NCBI RefSeq assembly: GCF_015330125.1
Contig: NZ_JADDXR010000002.1
Coordinates: 3,236,685-3,300,684, forward strand
Direction of reading: 5' to 3'
DNA from: Zobellia nedashkovskayae
GTDB taxonomy: Bacteria; Bacteroidota; Bacteroidia; Flavobacteriales; Flavobacteriaceae
Length of the DNA stretch: 64,000 bases
Shown here in pieces: positions 47,039 through 56,189 of the stretch. Position 1 is the stretch's first letter. The number at the start of each line of letters is the position of its first letter. A program made the translations under genes and the position numbers. The notes under the pieces are model-generated. The model was not told the origin of the DNA and searched no databases. It worked only from the letters and a program-made list of their open reading frames with translations.

Positions 47039-49243
47039 CTAAATTCTTGTGACTTTATCTATTCCGTTTATTTTCTTCAGATTTGCCATCACTTTTTTCA
47101 GAATGCCGTTGTTTTTAACTACTACCGTAATAGTACCTTTGAAAGTTCCGCCATCGGTACTAAAATTAAGATTACGGATGTTCACGTGCATGTCATCGGA
47201 TATAATTTCGGTAATCTCACTTACTAAGCCAAGATTGTCTATTCCCGTTAACCGTATTTCGGATAGAAATTCTTCTTGACTGGAATCTATCCATTTGGCA
47301 CTAATAATACGATACGCATAATTAGATTGAAGTTGTATGGCGTTGGGACAGTTTTTCTTATGAACTTTGATTCCTTCGTTTATGCTAACAAAACCAAAAA
47401 CCTCGTCGCCAGGAATGGGGTTGCAGCATGGAGAGAGTTTGTATTCTAATTTTTCCTCTTCCTTACCAAAAACCAACACATCATATTTGGCGGTAATCTC
47501 CTCCTTTTGGATTTCTAGCGGATTAGGGTTTCTTCGCATTTTATTTTTGAAGAAACTTATGAACGCATTAGAATAAGACGAAGAAAAGTCTTTTAACATT
47601 TGGTTGTCTATAGATCCAATGCCTACTCTATAAAAAAGATCTAGGCTGGTCTTTAGTTTAAAGAAGCTTACCATTTTATTAATGGAATCTTCATTAAGGG
47701 CAACTTTCTGGGATTTTAACTTTCTGCGTAGAATTTCTTTACCATCTTCCGCAACGGATTTTTTCTCTTCTCTTAAAGAAGATTTTATTTTTGCTCTAGC
47801 TCTTGCCGTTGTGGCGTAATCCAACCAGTTCTGATTTGGTTTTGCCTGGGCAGAAGTTATAATTTCTACCTGATCTCCACTGCTAAGAGTAGTGTTCAAA
47901 GGAACTAATTTTCCATTAACCTTAGAACCTCTAGTGCGCATACCAACTTCTGTATGTATATTAAAAGCAAAGTCTAACGGGGTGGCTCCTTTTGGTAAGG
48001 ATCTAAGTTCACCTTTTGGGGTAAAGACAAATATTTCTTTAGCGTAGAGATTTAGTTTAAATTCTTCAACAAAATCTACTGCATTTGTATTGGCGTTTTC
48101 AAGTGCTTCCTGTAAACGATTGAGCCATACGTCAATACCTTTTTCTTTTTGATCTCCATGTTTGTACTTAAAATGAGCTGCATAACCTTTTTCTGCAATT
48201 TCGTGCATGCGTTCGCTACGAATCTGTACTTCTACCCATCTTCCTTTGGGTCCCATAACAGTAATGTGCAGCGCTTCGTATCCTGTAGATTTTGGTGATG
48301 ATATCCAATCGCGGAGGCGTACGGGGTTTGGAGTAAAGTGATCGGTTACGATGGAATAAATTTTCCAAGCCAGGAATTTTTCATTCTGCCGATCTGACTT
48401 ATAAATAATACGAATGGCAAACTTGTCATAAATTTCATCAAAAGCTACATGCTGTACCTTCATCTTTTTACGAATAGAGAAAATGGACTTCATTCGCCCT
48501 TTTATATAATAGTTTAGGCCTTCTTCTTTTAAGGATTTATCTATTACACCCGAAAAAGCATCAATATAAGCTTGTTGATCTTCTTTTGATTCTTCAATTT
48601 TATCTTTTATGCTTTTGTATACACTAGGTTCAGTATATTTTAAACTAAGGTCTTCTAATTCTGTTTTTATGTTATAAAGCCCTATACGGTGTGCTAACGG
48701 AGCATAGATGTATAAGGTCTCGGAAGCCATTTGTACCTGTTTATGCTCGGGCATGGCATCCATGGTAAGCATATTGTGGTAACGGTCTGCAATCTTAATT
48801 ATGATAACTCTCACATCATCATGTAGAGTGAGTAGCATCTTCCGGAAATTTTCGGCCTGTTGCGAGGTGCTGGTGTCTTTTTTAAGATGTGCTATTTTGG
48901 TAAGGCCATCAACGATACGCGCAATGGTTTCACCAAACATTCGTTCAATATCATCTAACGTATATTCGGAGTCTTCTACAACGTCGTGAAGTAGGGCGGA
49001 AGCAATAGAAGTAGCATCTAGACCAATCTCTGAAGCCACTATTTTCGCCACTGCAATAGGATGAAAAATATAAGCTTCTCCAGATTTTCTACGTTGCGTT
49101 TTATGTGCGTCTACTGCAATCTCAAATGCAGAGCGTATGAGTACCTTATCATCGTCTGAGAGATGTTGATAACTAATGCGCAGCAATTCTTTATATTGCT
49201 TGGCAATCTCCTTGTTTTCCTTCTCTATAGCTTCCTCGGTCAT
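47039..49243 (-). CDS. Bifunctional (p)ppGpp synthetase/hydrolase, RelA/SpoT family
   Basis: The 734-residue protein (start ATG 49243, MTEEAIEKENKE; an extra seven residues upstream are unlikely) has the full long-RSH layout. The hydrolase HD domain contains SALLHDVVEDSEYT near residue 86. The synthetase domain has YDKFAIRIIY and STGYEALHITVMGPKGRWVEVQIR. A TGS domain (EIFVFTPKGELRSLPKGATPLDFAF) and a zinc-finger/ACT region (SPCCNPIPGDEV; LTGIDNLGLVSEIT) follow. Because the HD motif is intact it probably both makes and degrades the alarmone, controlling the stringent response. It is upstream of fur-purA. Confidence 0.96.
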   Translation of the reverse strand: MTEEAIEKENKEIAKQYKELLRISYQHLSDDDKVLIRSAFEIAVDAHKTQRRKSGEAYIFHPIAVAKIVASEIGLDATSIASALLHDVVEDSEYTLDDIERMFGETIARIVDGLTKIAHLKKDTSTSQQAENFRKMLLTLHDDVRVIIIKIADRYHNMLTMDAMPEHKQVQMASETLYIYAPLAHRIGLYNIKTELEDLSLKYTEPSVYKSIKDKIEESKEDQQAYIDAFSGVIDKSLKEEGLNYYIKGRMKSIFSIRKKMKVQHVAFDEIYDKFAIRIIYKSDRQNEKFLAWKIYSIVTDHFTPNPVRLRDWISSPKSTGYEALHITVMGPKGRWVEVQIRSERMHEIAEKGYAAHFKYKHGDQKEKGIDVWLNRLQEALENANTNAVDFVEEFKLNLYAKEIFVFTPKGELRSLPKGATPLDFAFNIHTEVGMRTRGSKVNGKLVPLNTTLSSGDQVEIITSAQAKPNQNWLDYATTARARAKIKSSLREEKKSVAEDGKEILRRKLKSQKVALNEDSINKMVSFFKLKTSLDLFYRVGIGSIDNQMLKDFSSSYSNAFISFFKNKMRRNPNPLEIQKEEITAKYDVLVFGKEEEKLEYKLSPCCNPIPGDEVFGFVSINEGIKVHKKNCPNAIQLQSNYAYRIISAKWIDSSQEEFLSEIRLTGIDNLGLVSEITEIISDDMHVNIRNLNFSTDGGTFKGTITVVVKNNGILKKVMANLKKINGIDKVTRI

Positions 49244-49345
49244 ATTCAAATAAAAATAGAACAATCTTAGCAGTCGTACAACAAAAATTGACCCTCTTTT
49301 TTGGCTATGTCAAAGTGTCTTTAATTTTGAATATTGATGGTTGTG

Positions 49346-50572
49346 CTACTTTTTTAAATTCTGAATCCGGTCCAGAAGAGTAGGGTGAGAATAGTGCATA
49401 AAAACGAAGGCAGGATGAGGAGTAAGGTTGCTTAAACTGTTTTTAGATAATTTTTTTAATGAGGTAATCAACGGTTGTGCAGCATAAGTTTTTTTGGCAT
49501 AATCATCTGCTTGATATTCAAATTTCCTAGAGAAATGATTCATAATCAATCCCGTTATTTCTGAGATAGGACTGTAAAGAATACCAAAACCTATTAGGGC
49601 TGCATGAAAACTAGGCTGAGATACGCCAATAGCCATAGATACTGCAGGGTTGTTGACAAACAATGACAATACAAATAGTGTGATACCTGTTAATAATAAA
49701 GATGCTATGAGGTTGAAAATAATGTGTTTTTTCTTGTAGTGTCCTACTTCATGGGCTAAAACAGCAACAATCTCTTCTTCATCTAGGTCGTTTATTAAGG
49801 TGTCATATAGGGTAACCCTTTTTTCTTTGCCAAAGCCAGAGAAATAGGCATTGGCTTTTGTGGAGCGTTTTGAACCGTCTATTACAAATATATTATTGAG
49901 CTCAAAACCAACGTTCTTGGCAAAGGTTTCTATTTTGGTTTTTAAGCTTCCATCTTCTAGAGGTGTTTGCTTATTGAAAAGAGGCACAATGAGTTTACTG
50001 TAAAATAAGTTCATGAACACCGTAAAAATAGATACAAGAGCCCAAGCATACAACCAAAAATTAGTGCCTGCCCATTGGAAGAACCAAATGATTACAGCTA
50101 AAAGGAGTCCACCTACTGCTGCGGTCATTAACCAGCCCTTTATTTTATCTAAAAAGAAAGTGCCTTTGGTAGTCTTGTTGAAACCGAATTTCTCTTCTAT
50201 TACAAAGGTAGAATAGTAGGATAAAGGAAGGGTAAGGATATCGCTTCCGATCATAATAATACCAAAGAACATTAAAGCCATTGGTATAGGTTGACTGGTT
50301 GTGCTACGTACTAGTTGGTCTATCCATTCAAATCCACCAAAAACCAAAAAACACAAGGTTAAGAGAAAGGAAAAGGTAGATGTTAATAATCCAAAACTAT
50401 AATTGGTCTTTTTGTATGCTTGTGATTTTTTATACTCCTCCTCATCAAAAACATCATTGAGTTCCTGTGGTATAGGGTCGTTATAGCGTCTGGCGTTTAG
50501 GTAATCTAGAACGGTCTCGAGGATAAATTGTAGCACGAGAATGGCAATGATAGTATAAAACAGAATGCTCAT
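49346..50572 (-). CDS. M48-family zinc metalloprotease, Ste24/CAAX-protease type
   Basis: The 408-residue integral-membrane protein has about seven hydrophobic segments and the metallopeptidase motif HEVGHYKKKH near residue 274, with a downstream glutamate ligand in EITGLIMNHFSRKFEYQAD. The N-terminal half carries the CAAX-prenyl-protease N domain (VIEEKFGFNKTT, FFLDKIKGW). It matches Ste24-like M48A peptidases of bacteria, which act on misfolded or membrane proteins in the inner membrane. The catalytic residues are present. It lies between spoT and a SpoU methyltransferase, all on the minus strand, with gaps of 102 and 54 bases. Confidence 0.94.
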   Translation of the reverse strand: MSILFYTIIAILVLQFILETVLDYLNARRYNDPIPQELNDVFDEEEYKKSQAYKKTNYSFGLLTSTFSFLLTLCFLVFGGFEWIDQLVRSTTSQPIPMALMFFGIIMIGSDILTLPLSYYSTFVIEEKFGFNKTTKGTFFLDKIKGWLMTAAVGGLLLAVIIWFFQWAGTNFWLYAWALVSIFTVFMNLFYSKLIVPLFNKQTPLEDGSLKTKIETFAKNVGFELNNIFVIDGSKRSTKANAYFSGFGKEKRVTLYDTLINDLDEEEIVAVLAHEVGHYKKKHIIFNLIASLLLTGITLFVLSLFVNNPAVSMAIGVSQPSFHAALIGFGILYSPISEITGLIMNHFSRKFEYQADDYAKKTYAAQPLITSLKKLSKNSLSNLTPHPAFVFMHYSHPTLLDRIQNLKK

Positions 50573-50626
50573 TCGGTATTTGTTTTTGGTATATGGGAGT
50601 TGGTATGTTGAGAATTGAGGCTTTAT

Positions 50627-51439
50627 TTATTCAAAATTCCGCTGTCTTTTCGCTTCAAAGATAACAATAGCCGCTGAGACGGATACATTCATGGAATCTA
50701 TCTCTCCTTGCATAGGAATTATAATGTTCTGGGTTGAGTTATCCAGCCATTCTTGCGAAAGTCCGTCCGCTTCCGTCCCAACCACAATTGCCGAAGCAGG
50801 AATGAAATCGGTTTTAATATAATTTTCAGAAGCAGAAAGTGCTGCGCAGTAAATATTGATATTTTTAGCTTTCAGAAACTCAATAACTTCAGAGGTACTA
50901 CCAATGGCTATCTTGTTTGTAAAAACGCAGCCCACGCTAGAGCGTATTATATTAGGGTTGTAGAGGTCTGTTCTTGGGTTGGTAATGATAACTGCGTCAA
51001 GGTTTGCGGCATCGGCGGTACGTAATAATGCTCCTATGTTTCCTGGTTTTTCGGGAGCTTCGGCAACGAGAATTAACGGATTTTTATTTTTTAATTCCAA
51101 TTCTTCCAGCAATGTGGGTTTGCTTATGGCAATGGCCAAAACACCTTCAGTAGTTTGTCTATAGGCCAGTTTTTGGTAAACATCCTTCGTAACTTCAATA
51201 TAATCAGGGGTTAATTTACTGTTTCCAAAAAGTGCATTAGTTGTGTTCAAGTCAATCAAGTCCGGTTGAAAAAGCACAGTTTCAATTTCATAACCACCTT
51301 TGAGTGCTAATTCAATTTCCCGTTGGCCTTCTATAATAAAAAGTCCGGTTTTCTTTCGTTCTCTAGACTTTTCCTTTAAAAGCAGTATTTTCTTTACCAA
51401 CGCATTTTGAACGCTAGAGATTTGCTTAATTTCATGCAT
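50627..51439 (-). CDS. SpoU/TrmH-family RNA 2'-O-methyltransferase
   Basis: The 270-residue protein has an N-terminal RNA-binding segment (ISSVQNALVKKILLLKEKSR, GLFIIEGQREIELAL) and a C-terminal SPOUT knot. The three family motifs are NIGALLRTADAANLDAVII, IVVGTEADGLSQEW and IPMQGEIDSMNVSVSAAI. It uses SAM to methylate a ribose 2'-OH in rRNA or tRNA; the site is not predictable. The start codon ATG 51439 follows the -7 element at 51451-51444 by only four bases, so the message may be leaderless. Neighbours give no further hint. Confidence 0.93.
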   Translation of the reverse strand: MHEIKQISSVQNALVKKILLLKEKSRERKKTGLFIIEGQREIELALKGGYEIETVLFQPDLIDLNTTNALFGNSKLTPDYIEVTKDVYQKLAYRQTTEGVLAIAISKPTLLEELELKNKNPLILVAEAPEKPGNIGALLRTADAANLDAVIITNPRTDLYNPNIIRSSVGCVFTNKIAIGSTSEVIEFLKAKNINIYCAALSASENYIKTDFIPASAIVVGTEADGLSQEWLDNSTQNIIIPMQGEIDSMNVSVSAAIVIFEAKRQRNFE

Positions 51440-51443
51440 ACCG

Positions 51444-51451
51444 CAAATGTA
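51444..51451 (-). promoter_or_regulatory. -7 element immediately before the SpoU methyltransferase start
   Basis: On the minus strand 51451-51444 reads TACATTTG (TAnnTTTG). It ends four bases before the ATG, leaving almost no room for a leader or ribosome-binding site. No -33 element is found at the expected distance. Confidence 0.5.
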
Positions 51452-51501
51452 AATAAAAGTGTAATTGCGCGACCTATGTACCTAAAACTAAAAATAAACA
51501 C

Positions 51502-52302
51502 ATGAAACAAATTTTTACAATTTTACTGGTTTTAGTTCTAACCAACTGTAAAGAAGCACCTAAGCAAAGCAAATCTGATCAAAAGGAATTGAAAACAGGG
51601 GTAAATGAGGAGAACGATAATTATCCTGAAGCACTGAACAAAGTTTTTGCAGCCCATGGTAGCTTAAAGAACTGGAGAGGTAAACGCACACTGAGCTTTG
51701 AAATTGTGAAGCCAGATGGTAATGAAAAGCACACCATAGATTTGCATTCAAGAAAAGATAAAGTTGAAACCCCTCCGGTTGAAATTGGTTTTGACGGTAA
51801 AGATGTTTGGTTATTAGATGAAGCAAAGACCTATAAAGGTAATGCTGAACTATATCATAATCTTATGTTCTATTTCTATGCTATGCCTTTTGTTTTGGCA
51901 GATTCTGGAATCAATTATAAAGTTGCCGAAGATTTAGTTTATGATGGTAAAAATTACCCTGGGATTCACATAAGTTATAATGACGGCGTTGGAGCTTCAT
52001 CAAAAGATGATTACTATTTGTATTATGACTCTGAAACCTACGAAATGGCTTGGTTAGCATATACATTTACCTATGGAACGGATGAGAAATCTGACAAATT
52101 GAGCTTTATTCGTTATAACGATGGGGCAGATGTTAATGGGGCAAAATTACCTAAATCTATTACTTGGTACTTAAATGAAGGTAAATCAATAAAGGAGGTT
52201 AAAAAAACGGTAACTTTTGATAATATTGTTCTAGAGGAAACCTCAAAACCTGATGCATTTTATGCTGTTCCGGAAAATGCTAATGTCATCTTAAAGCCTT
52301 AA
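51502..52302 (+). CDS. Predicted lipoprotein, conserved flavobacterial type (DUF6503-like)
   Basis: The 266-residue protein has a lipoprotein signal (MKQIFTILLVLVLTNCKEAP, lipobox LTNC). The mature region is beta-rich (GSLKNWRGKRTLSFEI, EKHTIDLHSRKDKVE, FDGKDVWLLDEA, YHISYNDG-type stretches) and resembles LolA/LppX-like folds and the flavobacterial DUF6503 proteins. I hold that resemblance with only moderate confidence. It would be anchored in the periplasm or outer membrane. No catalytic motif is evident. The molybdenum-cofactor genes start 47 bases downstream on the same strand, but a functional tie is unlikely. Confidence 0.7.
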   Translation: MKQIFTILLVLVLTNCKEAPKQSKSDQKELKTGVNEENDNYPEALNKVFAAHGSLKNWRGKRTLSFEIVKPDGNEKHTIDLHSRKDKVETPPVEIGFDGKDVWLLDEAKTYKGNAELYHNLMFYFYAMPFVLADSGINYKVAEDLVYDGKNYPGIHISYNDGVGASSKDDYYLYYDSETYEMAWLAYTFTYGTDEKSDKLSFIRYNDGADVNGAKLPKSITWYLNEGKSIKEVKKTVTFDNIVLEETSKPDAFYAVPENANVILKP

Positions 52303-52349
52303 TTTTTCTTATTTTTTAAGTACCTTGTATCTTTAAATTTTATTTGAAT

Positions 52350-52592
52350 ATGGAGGTCTTGTTATTCGGCATAGCCAAAGATATAGTAGGTAGGTCATCG
52401 TTTCGTTTCGAGGAGGGTGATGAAATGCCCAAATCGGTTTCGGAATTGAAACAGAAATTGAATAATAGCTTTCCGGATTTCGGGAAGCTTTCTTCTTTAG
52501 CGGTAGCTGTAAACAGCGAGTATGCCGAAGATGCTAGGATTTTAAGTAAAGGTGATGAAATTGCCATAATCCCTCCCGTAAGTGGTGGGTAA
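52350..52592 (+). CDS. moaD: Molybdopterin synthase sulfur-carrier subunit MoaD
   Basis: The 80-residue ubiquitin-fold protein begins MEVLLFGIAKDIVG and ends in the diagnostic PPVSGG; the terminal Gly-Gly becomes a thiocarboxylate that supplies sulfur to molybdopterin. ATG 52350 is preferred to the TTG two codons earlier. It leads a run of molybdenum-cofactor genes (moaD, moaC, mobA, moeB-rhodanese, TauE/SafE). Its partner catalytic subunit moaE and the moaA gene are not in this window. The MoeB-type enzyme three genes downstream is the expected activator. Confidence 0.9.
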   Translation: MEVLLFGIAKDIVGRSSFRFEEGDEMPKSVSELKQKLNNSFPDFGKLSSLAVAVNSEYAEDARILSKGDEIAIIPPVSGG

Positions 52593-52649
52593 TATAGAAC
52601 TATAAAGGCATCTTCGTCAATTCAAAAATTGTAATAAGAGTGTAGATTC

Positions 52650-53123
52650 ATGGAAAAAAAACTCTCACATATTGATGCTTCGGGAAACGCGGCAATGGTA
52701 GATGTATCCGAGAAAAAAGTAACATCCAGGACAGCTGTGGCTTCTGGTCGAGTAGAATTTCCAAAAGAGGTTTTTGATACCTTGGCAGCCCAAGATTTTT
52801 TGGGTAAAAAAGGAAGTATAATACAAACGGCAGTAATTGCAGGTATTCAGGCAGTTAAGAAAACATCAGAACTGATTCCGCTTTGTCATCAAATCAACTT
52901 ATCCAAAGTACAAATTGATATTGTTCCCAATGGGCAAGCTTTAGAAATTAGTTGTACCGTAAAATGTACGGAGAAAACGGGAGTTGAGATGGAAGCGTTG
53001 ACAGGAGTATCGGTTAGTGCATTAACTATTTACGATATGTGTAAGGCGTTGTCTCACGATATACAAATAACTAACGTTCAGTTGGATGAAAAAACAGGAG
53101 GAAAGAATGATTATAGGTCCTGA
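52650..53123 (+). CDS. moaC: Cyclic pyranopterin monophosphate synthase MoaC
   Basis: The 157-residue protein carries the MoaC sequence throughout: LSHIDASGNAAMVDVSEK at the N-terminus, AGIQAVKKTSELIPLCHQI, CTEKTGVEMEALTGVSVSAL and LTIYDMCKALS. It completes the MoaA-initiated conversion of GTP to cyclic pyranopterin monophosphate, the first molybdenum-cofactor intermediate. Length and motifs are normal. Its 3' end overlaps the mobA start (ATG 53107) by 17 bases, which points to translational coupling. Confidence 0.96.
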   Translation: MEKKLSHIDASGNAAMVDVSEKKVTSRTAVASGRVEFPKEVFDTLAAQDFLGKKGSIIQTAVIAGIQAVKKTSELIPLCHQINLSKVQIDIVPNGQALEISCTVKCTEKTGVEMEALTGVSVSALTIYDMCKALSHDIQITNVQLDEKTGGKNDYRS

Positions 53124-53703
53124 AATATACGGTTTGGTGCTAGCCGGAGGAAAAAGCACCCGAATGGGAAAAGACAAAGGTTTAATTCCGTACCACGGTA
53201 TGCCACAACGCGATTATCTTTATAATCTATTGGGAAGGGTTTGTGAAAAGACTTTTTTGAGCATTAGACCGGAGCAGCAGAATGAGATTGCGGATGAAAT
53301 AGAAGTAATTGTTGATGAGAACAAGTATAGAGGGCCTTACAACGGACTCCTATCTGCTCATTTAAAACAGCCTGATGTGGCTTGGTTGGTTTTGGCGTGT
53401 GACCTTCCATTAATGGACCTTCTAGCGCTGCAAGAATTAATAGCTGCTCGCGACCCGAATAAAGTAGCCACTTCGTTCGCCCAAAAAGAGGACCCTTTGC
53501 CCGAACCCCTCTGTGCTATTTGGGAGCCAAAAGCTTTTGAAGAAAGTTTAGCCTATTTGGAAAACGGTAACGGAACTTGCCCAAGAAAATATTTAATTAA
53601 TAGCGAGGTGAAATTGGTTTTTCCTACCAACCCTAATGTACTTCTGAATGCAAATTCTGAGGAAGAGTATAAGGAAGCCATCGTGAAATTATCAGTAGAA
53701 TGA
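53107..53703 (+). CDS. mobA: Molybdenum cofactor guanylyltransferase MobA
   Basis: The 198-residue nucleotidyltransferase has the GTP-binding signature LVLAGGKSTRMGKDKGLIPY at the N-terminus, then the aspartate-containing WLVLACDLPLMD motif near residue 95 and PLPEPLCAIWEP. MobA attaches GMP to molybdopterin to make the dinucleotide cofactor used by DMSO-reductase-family enzymes. The start ATG 53107 (MIIGPEIYGLVLAGG) is chosen because upstream residues overlap moaC more and are not family-like. It overlaps moeB by four bases (ATGA). Its presence implies that a molybdenum enzyme exists elsewhere in the genome. Confidence 0.93.
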   Translation: MIIGPEIYGLVLAGGKSTRMGKDKGLIPYHGMPQRDYLYNLLGRVCEKTFLSIRPEQQNEIADEIEVIVDENKYRGPYNGLLSAHLKQPDVAWLVLACDLPLMDLLALQELIAARDPNKVATSFAQKEDPLPEPLCAIWEPKAFEESLAYLENGNGTCPRKYLINSEVKLVFPTNPNVLLNANSEEEYKEAIVKLSVE

Positions 53704-54773
53704 ACGTAGAACGCTACGACCGACAAACGATTCTAAAAGAGTTTGGTATGGAGGCTCAACGAAAGTTACAGTCGGCCAAAGTACTGGTGGTAGGAGCTGG
53801 TGGGCTTGGGGTTCCCGTTCTTACCTATCTGAATGCTATGGGTGTGGGAGTTTTGGGTATTGTAGATAATGATGTGGTGTCGCTATCTAACTTACACAGG
53901 CAAGTACTATATTCTGAAAAAGACATAAATAAGCCCAAGGTAGCTACCGCTGTTTTAAAATTGAAAGAACAGAATTCAGAAACTAAAATCATTTCTCACG
54001 AAACATTTTTGACACGAGAAAATGCGCTTGAAATTATTTCTGATTATGATGTGGTAGTTGATGCTTCTGATAATTTTCCTACCCGATATTTGGTTAACGA
54101 TGCTTGTGTGATTTTGAATAAACCTTTTGTTTACGGAGCATTACACAGTTTTGAAGGGCAAGTAAGTGTTTTTAATTTTGAAGGAGGACCTACATACCGT
54201 TGTCTTTTTCCTGAAATGCCAAAAGCAGACGAAATGCCTAATTGTAATGAAAATGGAGTTTTGGGTATTGTACCGGGAATCATTGGTAATTTTCAGGCTT
54301 TGGAGGCCGTGAAAGTGATTACAGGAATAGGGGAGACCCTTTCAGGAAAATTGTTGCTTTTTGATGGACTTTCAAACAATTTTCAAAAAATCCGTTTTTT
54401 GTTGAATCCTGAAAACCTAAAGAGAAAGGCACTTCAAAAGAATTATGATTTTGATTGTGAAGTGCCTATAAATTCTATTGCTTCGGATGCTTTTCAACAA
54501 ATTATAGATAAGAATGAGGTGCAACTTATAGATGTTCGCACTGCTAAGGAGTTCAATAGAAACCATTTATCTTTTGCTAAGAATATTCCACTTTCCGAAC
54601 TTGATGAACGGTATGGTGAGATTTTGTACGACGCTAAAATTTACGTCGTTTGTCAGTCTGGGGTACGCAGTAGAAAAGCTGTAGAGAAACTCAAAGGATT
54701 ACATGCCAATGCCAGTTTGATTAATGTAGAAGGAGGGATGAACCAAATTTCAAAACATGCCGCTAAGTACTGA
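53700..54773 (+). CDS. moeB: MoeB/ThiF-type adenylyltransferase fused to rhodanese
   Basis: The 357-residue protein has an N-terminal E1-like adenylation domain (VLVVGAGGLGVPVLTYLNAMG near residue 30, DNDVVSLSNLHRQVLY, VVDASDNFPTRYLVND, GVLGIVPGIIG) and a C-terminal rhodanese domain (LIDVRTAKEFNRNHLSFA; active-site loop CQSGVRS near residue 319). The CxxC zinc pairs found in E. coli MoeB are not evident; a cysteine lies in PNCNENG. It would adenylate MoaD and deliver sulfur through the rhodanese cysteine. Since no thiF lies in the thi operon, it may activate ThiS as well; that is inference. It overlaps mobA and the next gene. Confidence 0.93.
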   Translation: MNVERYDRQTILKEFGMEAQRKLQSAKVLVVGAGGLGVPVLTYLNAMGVGVLGIVDNDVVSLSNLHRQVLYSEKDINKPKVATAVLKLKEQNSETKIISHETFLTRENALEIISDYDVVVDASDNFPTRYLVNDACVILNKPFVYGALHSFEGQVSVFNFEGGPTYRCLFPEMPKADEMPNCNENGVLGIVPGIIGNFQALEAVKVITGIGETLSGKLLLFDGLSNNFQKIRFLLNPENLKRKALQKNYDFDCEVPINSIASDAFQQIIDKNEVQLIDVRTAKEFNRNHLSFAKNIPLSELDERYGEILYDAKIYVVCQSGVRSRKAVEKLKGLHANASLINVEGGMNQISKHAAKY

Positions 54774-55533
54774 AAACCTGGTGCTCCTGTGTTTGGGTTT
54801 CTTTATTGTAGCTACATTGTACTCTTCTGTAGGATTTGGCGGTGGGTCTAGCTATCTAGCCTTATTGACTTTATTTTTAGGAGGCTTTTTTGCCATACGT
54901 TCTATAGCTTTGGTTTGTAACTTGGTGGTGGTTTCGGGTAGCACTTTTTTATATTTTAAAAATGGTCATGCGAATTTAAAAGACTTTTTACCCTTTGTAT
55001 TGGCCAGTATACCGTTGGCGTTTCTTGGAGCCTCTTTTCGACTGGAAGAAAATGTTTTCTTTCTTTTATTGGGATTTTCACTTGTAACTTCTTCGATATT
55101 TTTGGCTTCACAAACTTTTTCAAAAAGAGATTTTTCTGAAAAGGTTGCTAAATATCCCAAGTTCTTAACTTATATATTGGGTGGTGGAATTGGTCTTTTA
55201 TCTGGACTTGTAGGTATTGGCGGCGGTATATTTTTAGCACCGATACTAAATCACCTTAGGTGGGACAAATCGATTAAAATAGCTGCTTTGGCCAGTTTTT
55301 TTATATTAGTGAATTCCATTTCAGGCTTAGCTGGCCTAATTCAAGGAGGAATGTTAGATCTCCCTTGGAAGGAAACGTTGGCTCTAGTTGTTTCTGTACT
55401 AATTGGCGGGCAGCTGGGTATTCGTATGAGCTTAAAGAGATTTACCCCCAAAGGTATAAAGAGGGTAACGGCCTTATTGGTTTTTATTGTAGGGGTTCGT
55501 ATTTTACTCAAATATATCCCAGAGATATTTTAA
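54757..55533 (+). CDS. TauE/SafE (TSUP)-family membrane permease
   Basis: The 258-residue protein has about eight transmembrane segments and the two repeated TSUP hallmarks: YSSVGFGGGSSYLALLTLF near the N-terminus and SGLVGIGGGIFLAPILN in the second half. The family exports or imports sulfur-containing anions (sulfite, sulfoacetate, taurine-related) and similar small organic acids. It overlaps the MoeB-rhodanese gene by 17 bases, an intimate arrangement with a sulfur-handling enzyme. A role in sulfur or oxyanion movement tied to molybdenum-cofactor sulfuration or a molybdenum enzyme is plausible but unproven. It ends the plus-strand molybdenum run. Confidence 0.93.
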   Translation: MPLSTENLVLLCLGFFIVATLYSSVGFGGGSSYLALLTLFLGGFFAIRSIALVCNLVVVSGSTFLYFKNGHANLKDFLPFVLASIPLAFLGASFRLEENVFFLLLGFSLVTSSIFLASQTFSKRDFSEKVAKYPKFLTYILGGGIGLLSGLVGIGGGIFLAPILNHLRWDKSIKIAALASFFILVNSISGLAGLIQGGMLDLPWKETLALVVSVLIGGQLGIRMSLKRFTPKGIKRVTALLVFIVGVRILLKYIPEIF

Positions 55534-55559
55534 TAAAACAATTTTAAAAAGTAATAGCA

Positions 55560-56189
55560 TTGAAAATTCTTTTAAACCCAGCTTATTTTCCTGATATAGC
55601 AACTTTTTCTGTAATAGCTCAAAATGAGATTTGTTGGGAAGTTCAAGATAACTTCCAGAAACAAACGTACCGTAACAGAGCTTACGTCTGTAATGACCGT
55701 GGAAGACATATGCTTAGCATACCTATACAACATGTGAGTAACAAGCAGGGTAGGCTGAATAAAGATGTTAAATTAGATAATACCTACGAATGGCAGCGCC
55801 AACACTGGCGTACCTTAAAAACGGCTTATAGAACTTCACCTTTTTTTGAATTTTACGAAGATGAGATAGCTCCGCTTTATGAGAAGCAATATGAGTATTT
55901 GTTAGATTACAACCTGCTAACCATAGAAATTATTTGTGATTGTCTTCAGATGGATATGCCAACTGAGAAAACGGTAACATATGATGTAAGTCGAGAAGGT
56001 TTTTTAGATGGTAGATTTCTTGTGAACCCAAAGGGTAAGTTGAATTTTGATCAGGAAGAATACAATCAAGTTTTTTCCGATAGAAATGAGTTTTCCGGGA
56101 ACACCAGTGTATTGGATTTACTTTTTAATGAAGGTACAAATGCACTAAGTTACTTAAAGAACCAAAAAATAAGTTTCTTGAATGCTTAG
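55560..56189 (+). CDS. WbqC-family protein
   Basis: The 209-residue protein begins MKILLNPAYFPDIATF with a TTG start at 55560, which fits the usual family N-terminus; no ATG is nearby. Further WbqC-like blocks are NRAYVCNDRGRHMLSIPIQ, YEWQRQHWRTLKTAYRTSPFFEFYEDE and CLQMDMPTEKT. WbqC-like proteins are found in polysaccharide and surface-sugar contexts in many bacteria, but the biochemical role is uncertain. It starts 26 bases after the TauE/SafE gene. Its end overlaps the next gene by eight bases. Confidence 0.9.
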   Translation: MKILLNPAYFPDIATFSVIAQNEICWEVQDNFQKQTYRNRAYVCNDRGRHMLSIPIQHVSNKQGRLNKDVKLDNTYEWQRQHWRTLKTAYRTSPFFEFYEDEIAPLYEKQYEYLLDYNLLTIEIICDCLQMDMPTEKTVTYDVSREGFLDGRFLVNPKGKLNFDQEEYNQVFSDRNEFSGNTSVLDLLFNEGTNALSYLKNQKISFLNA

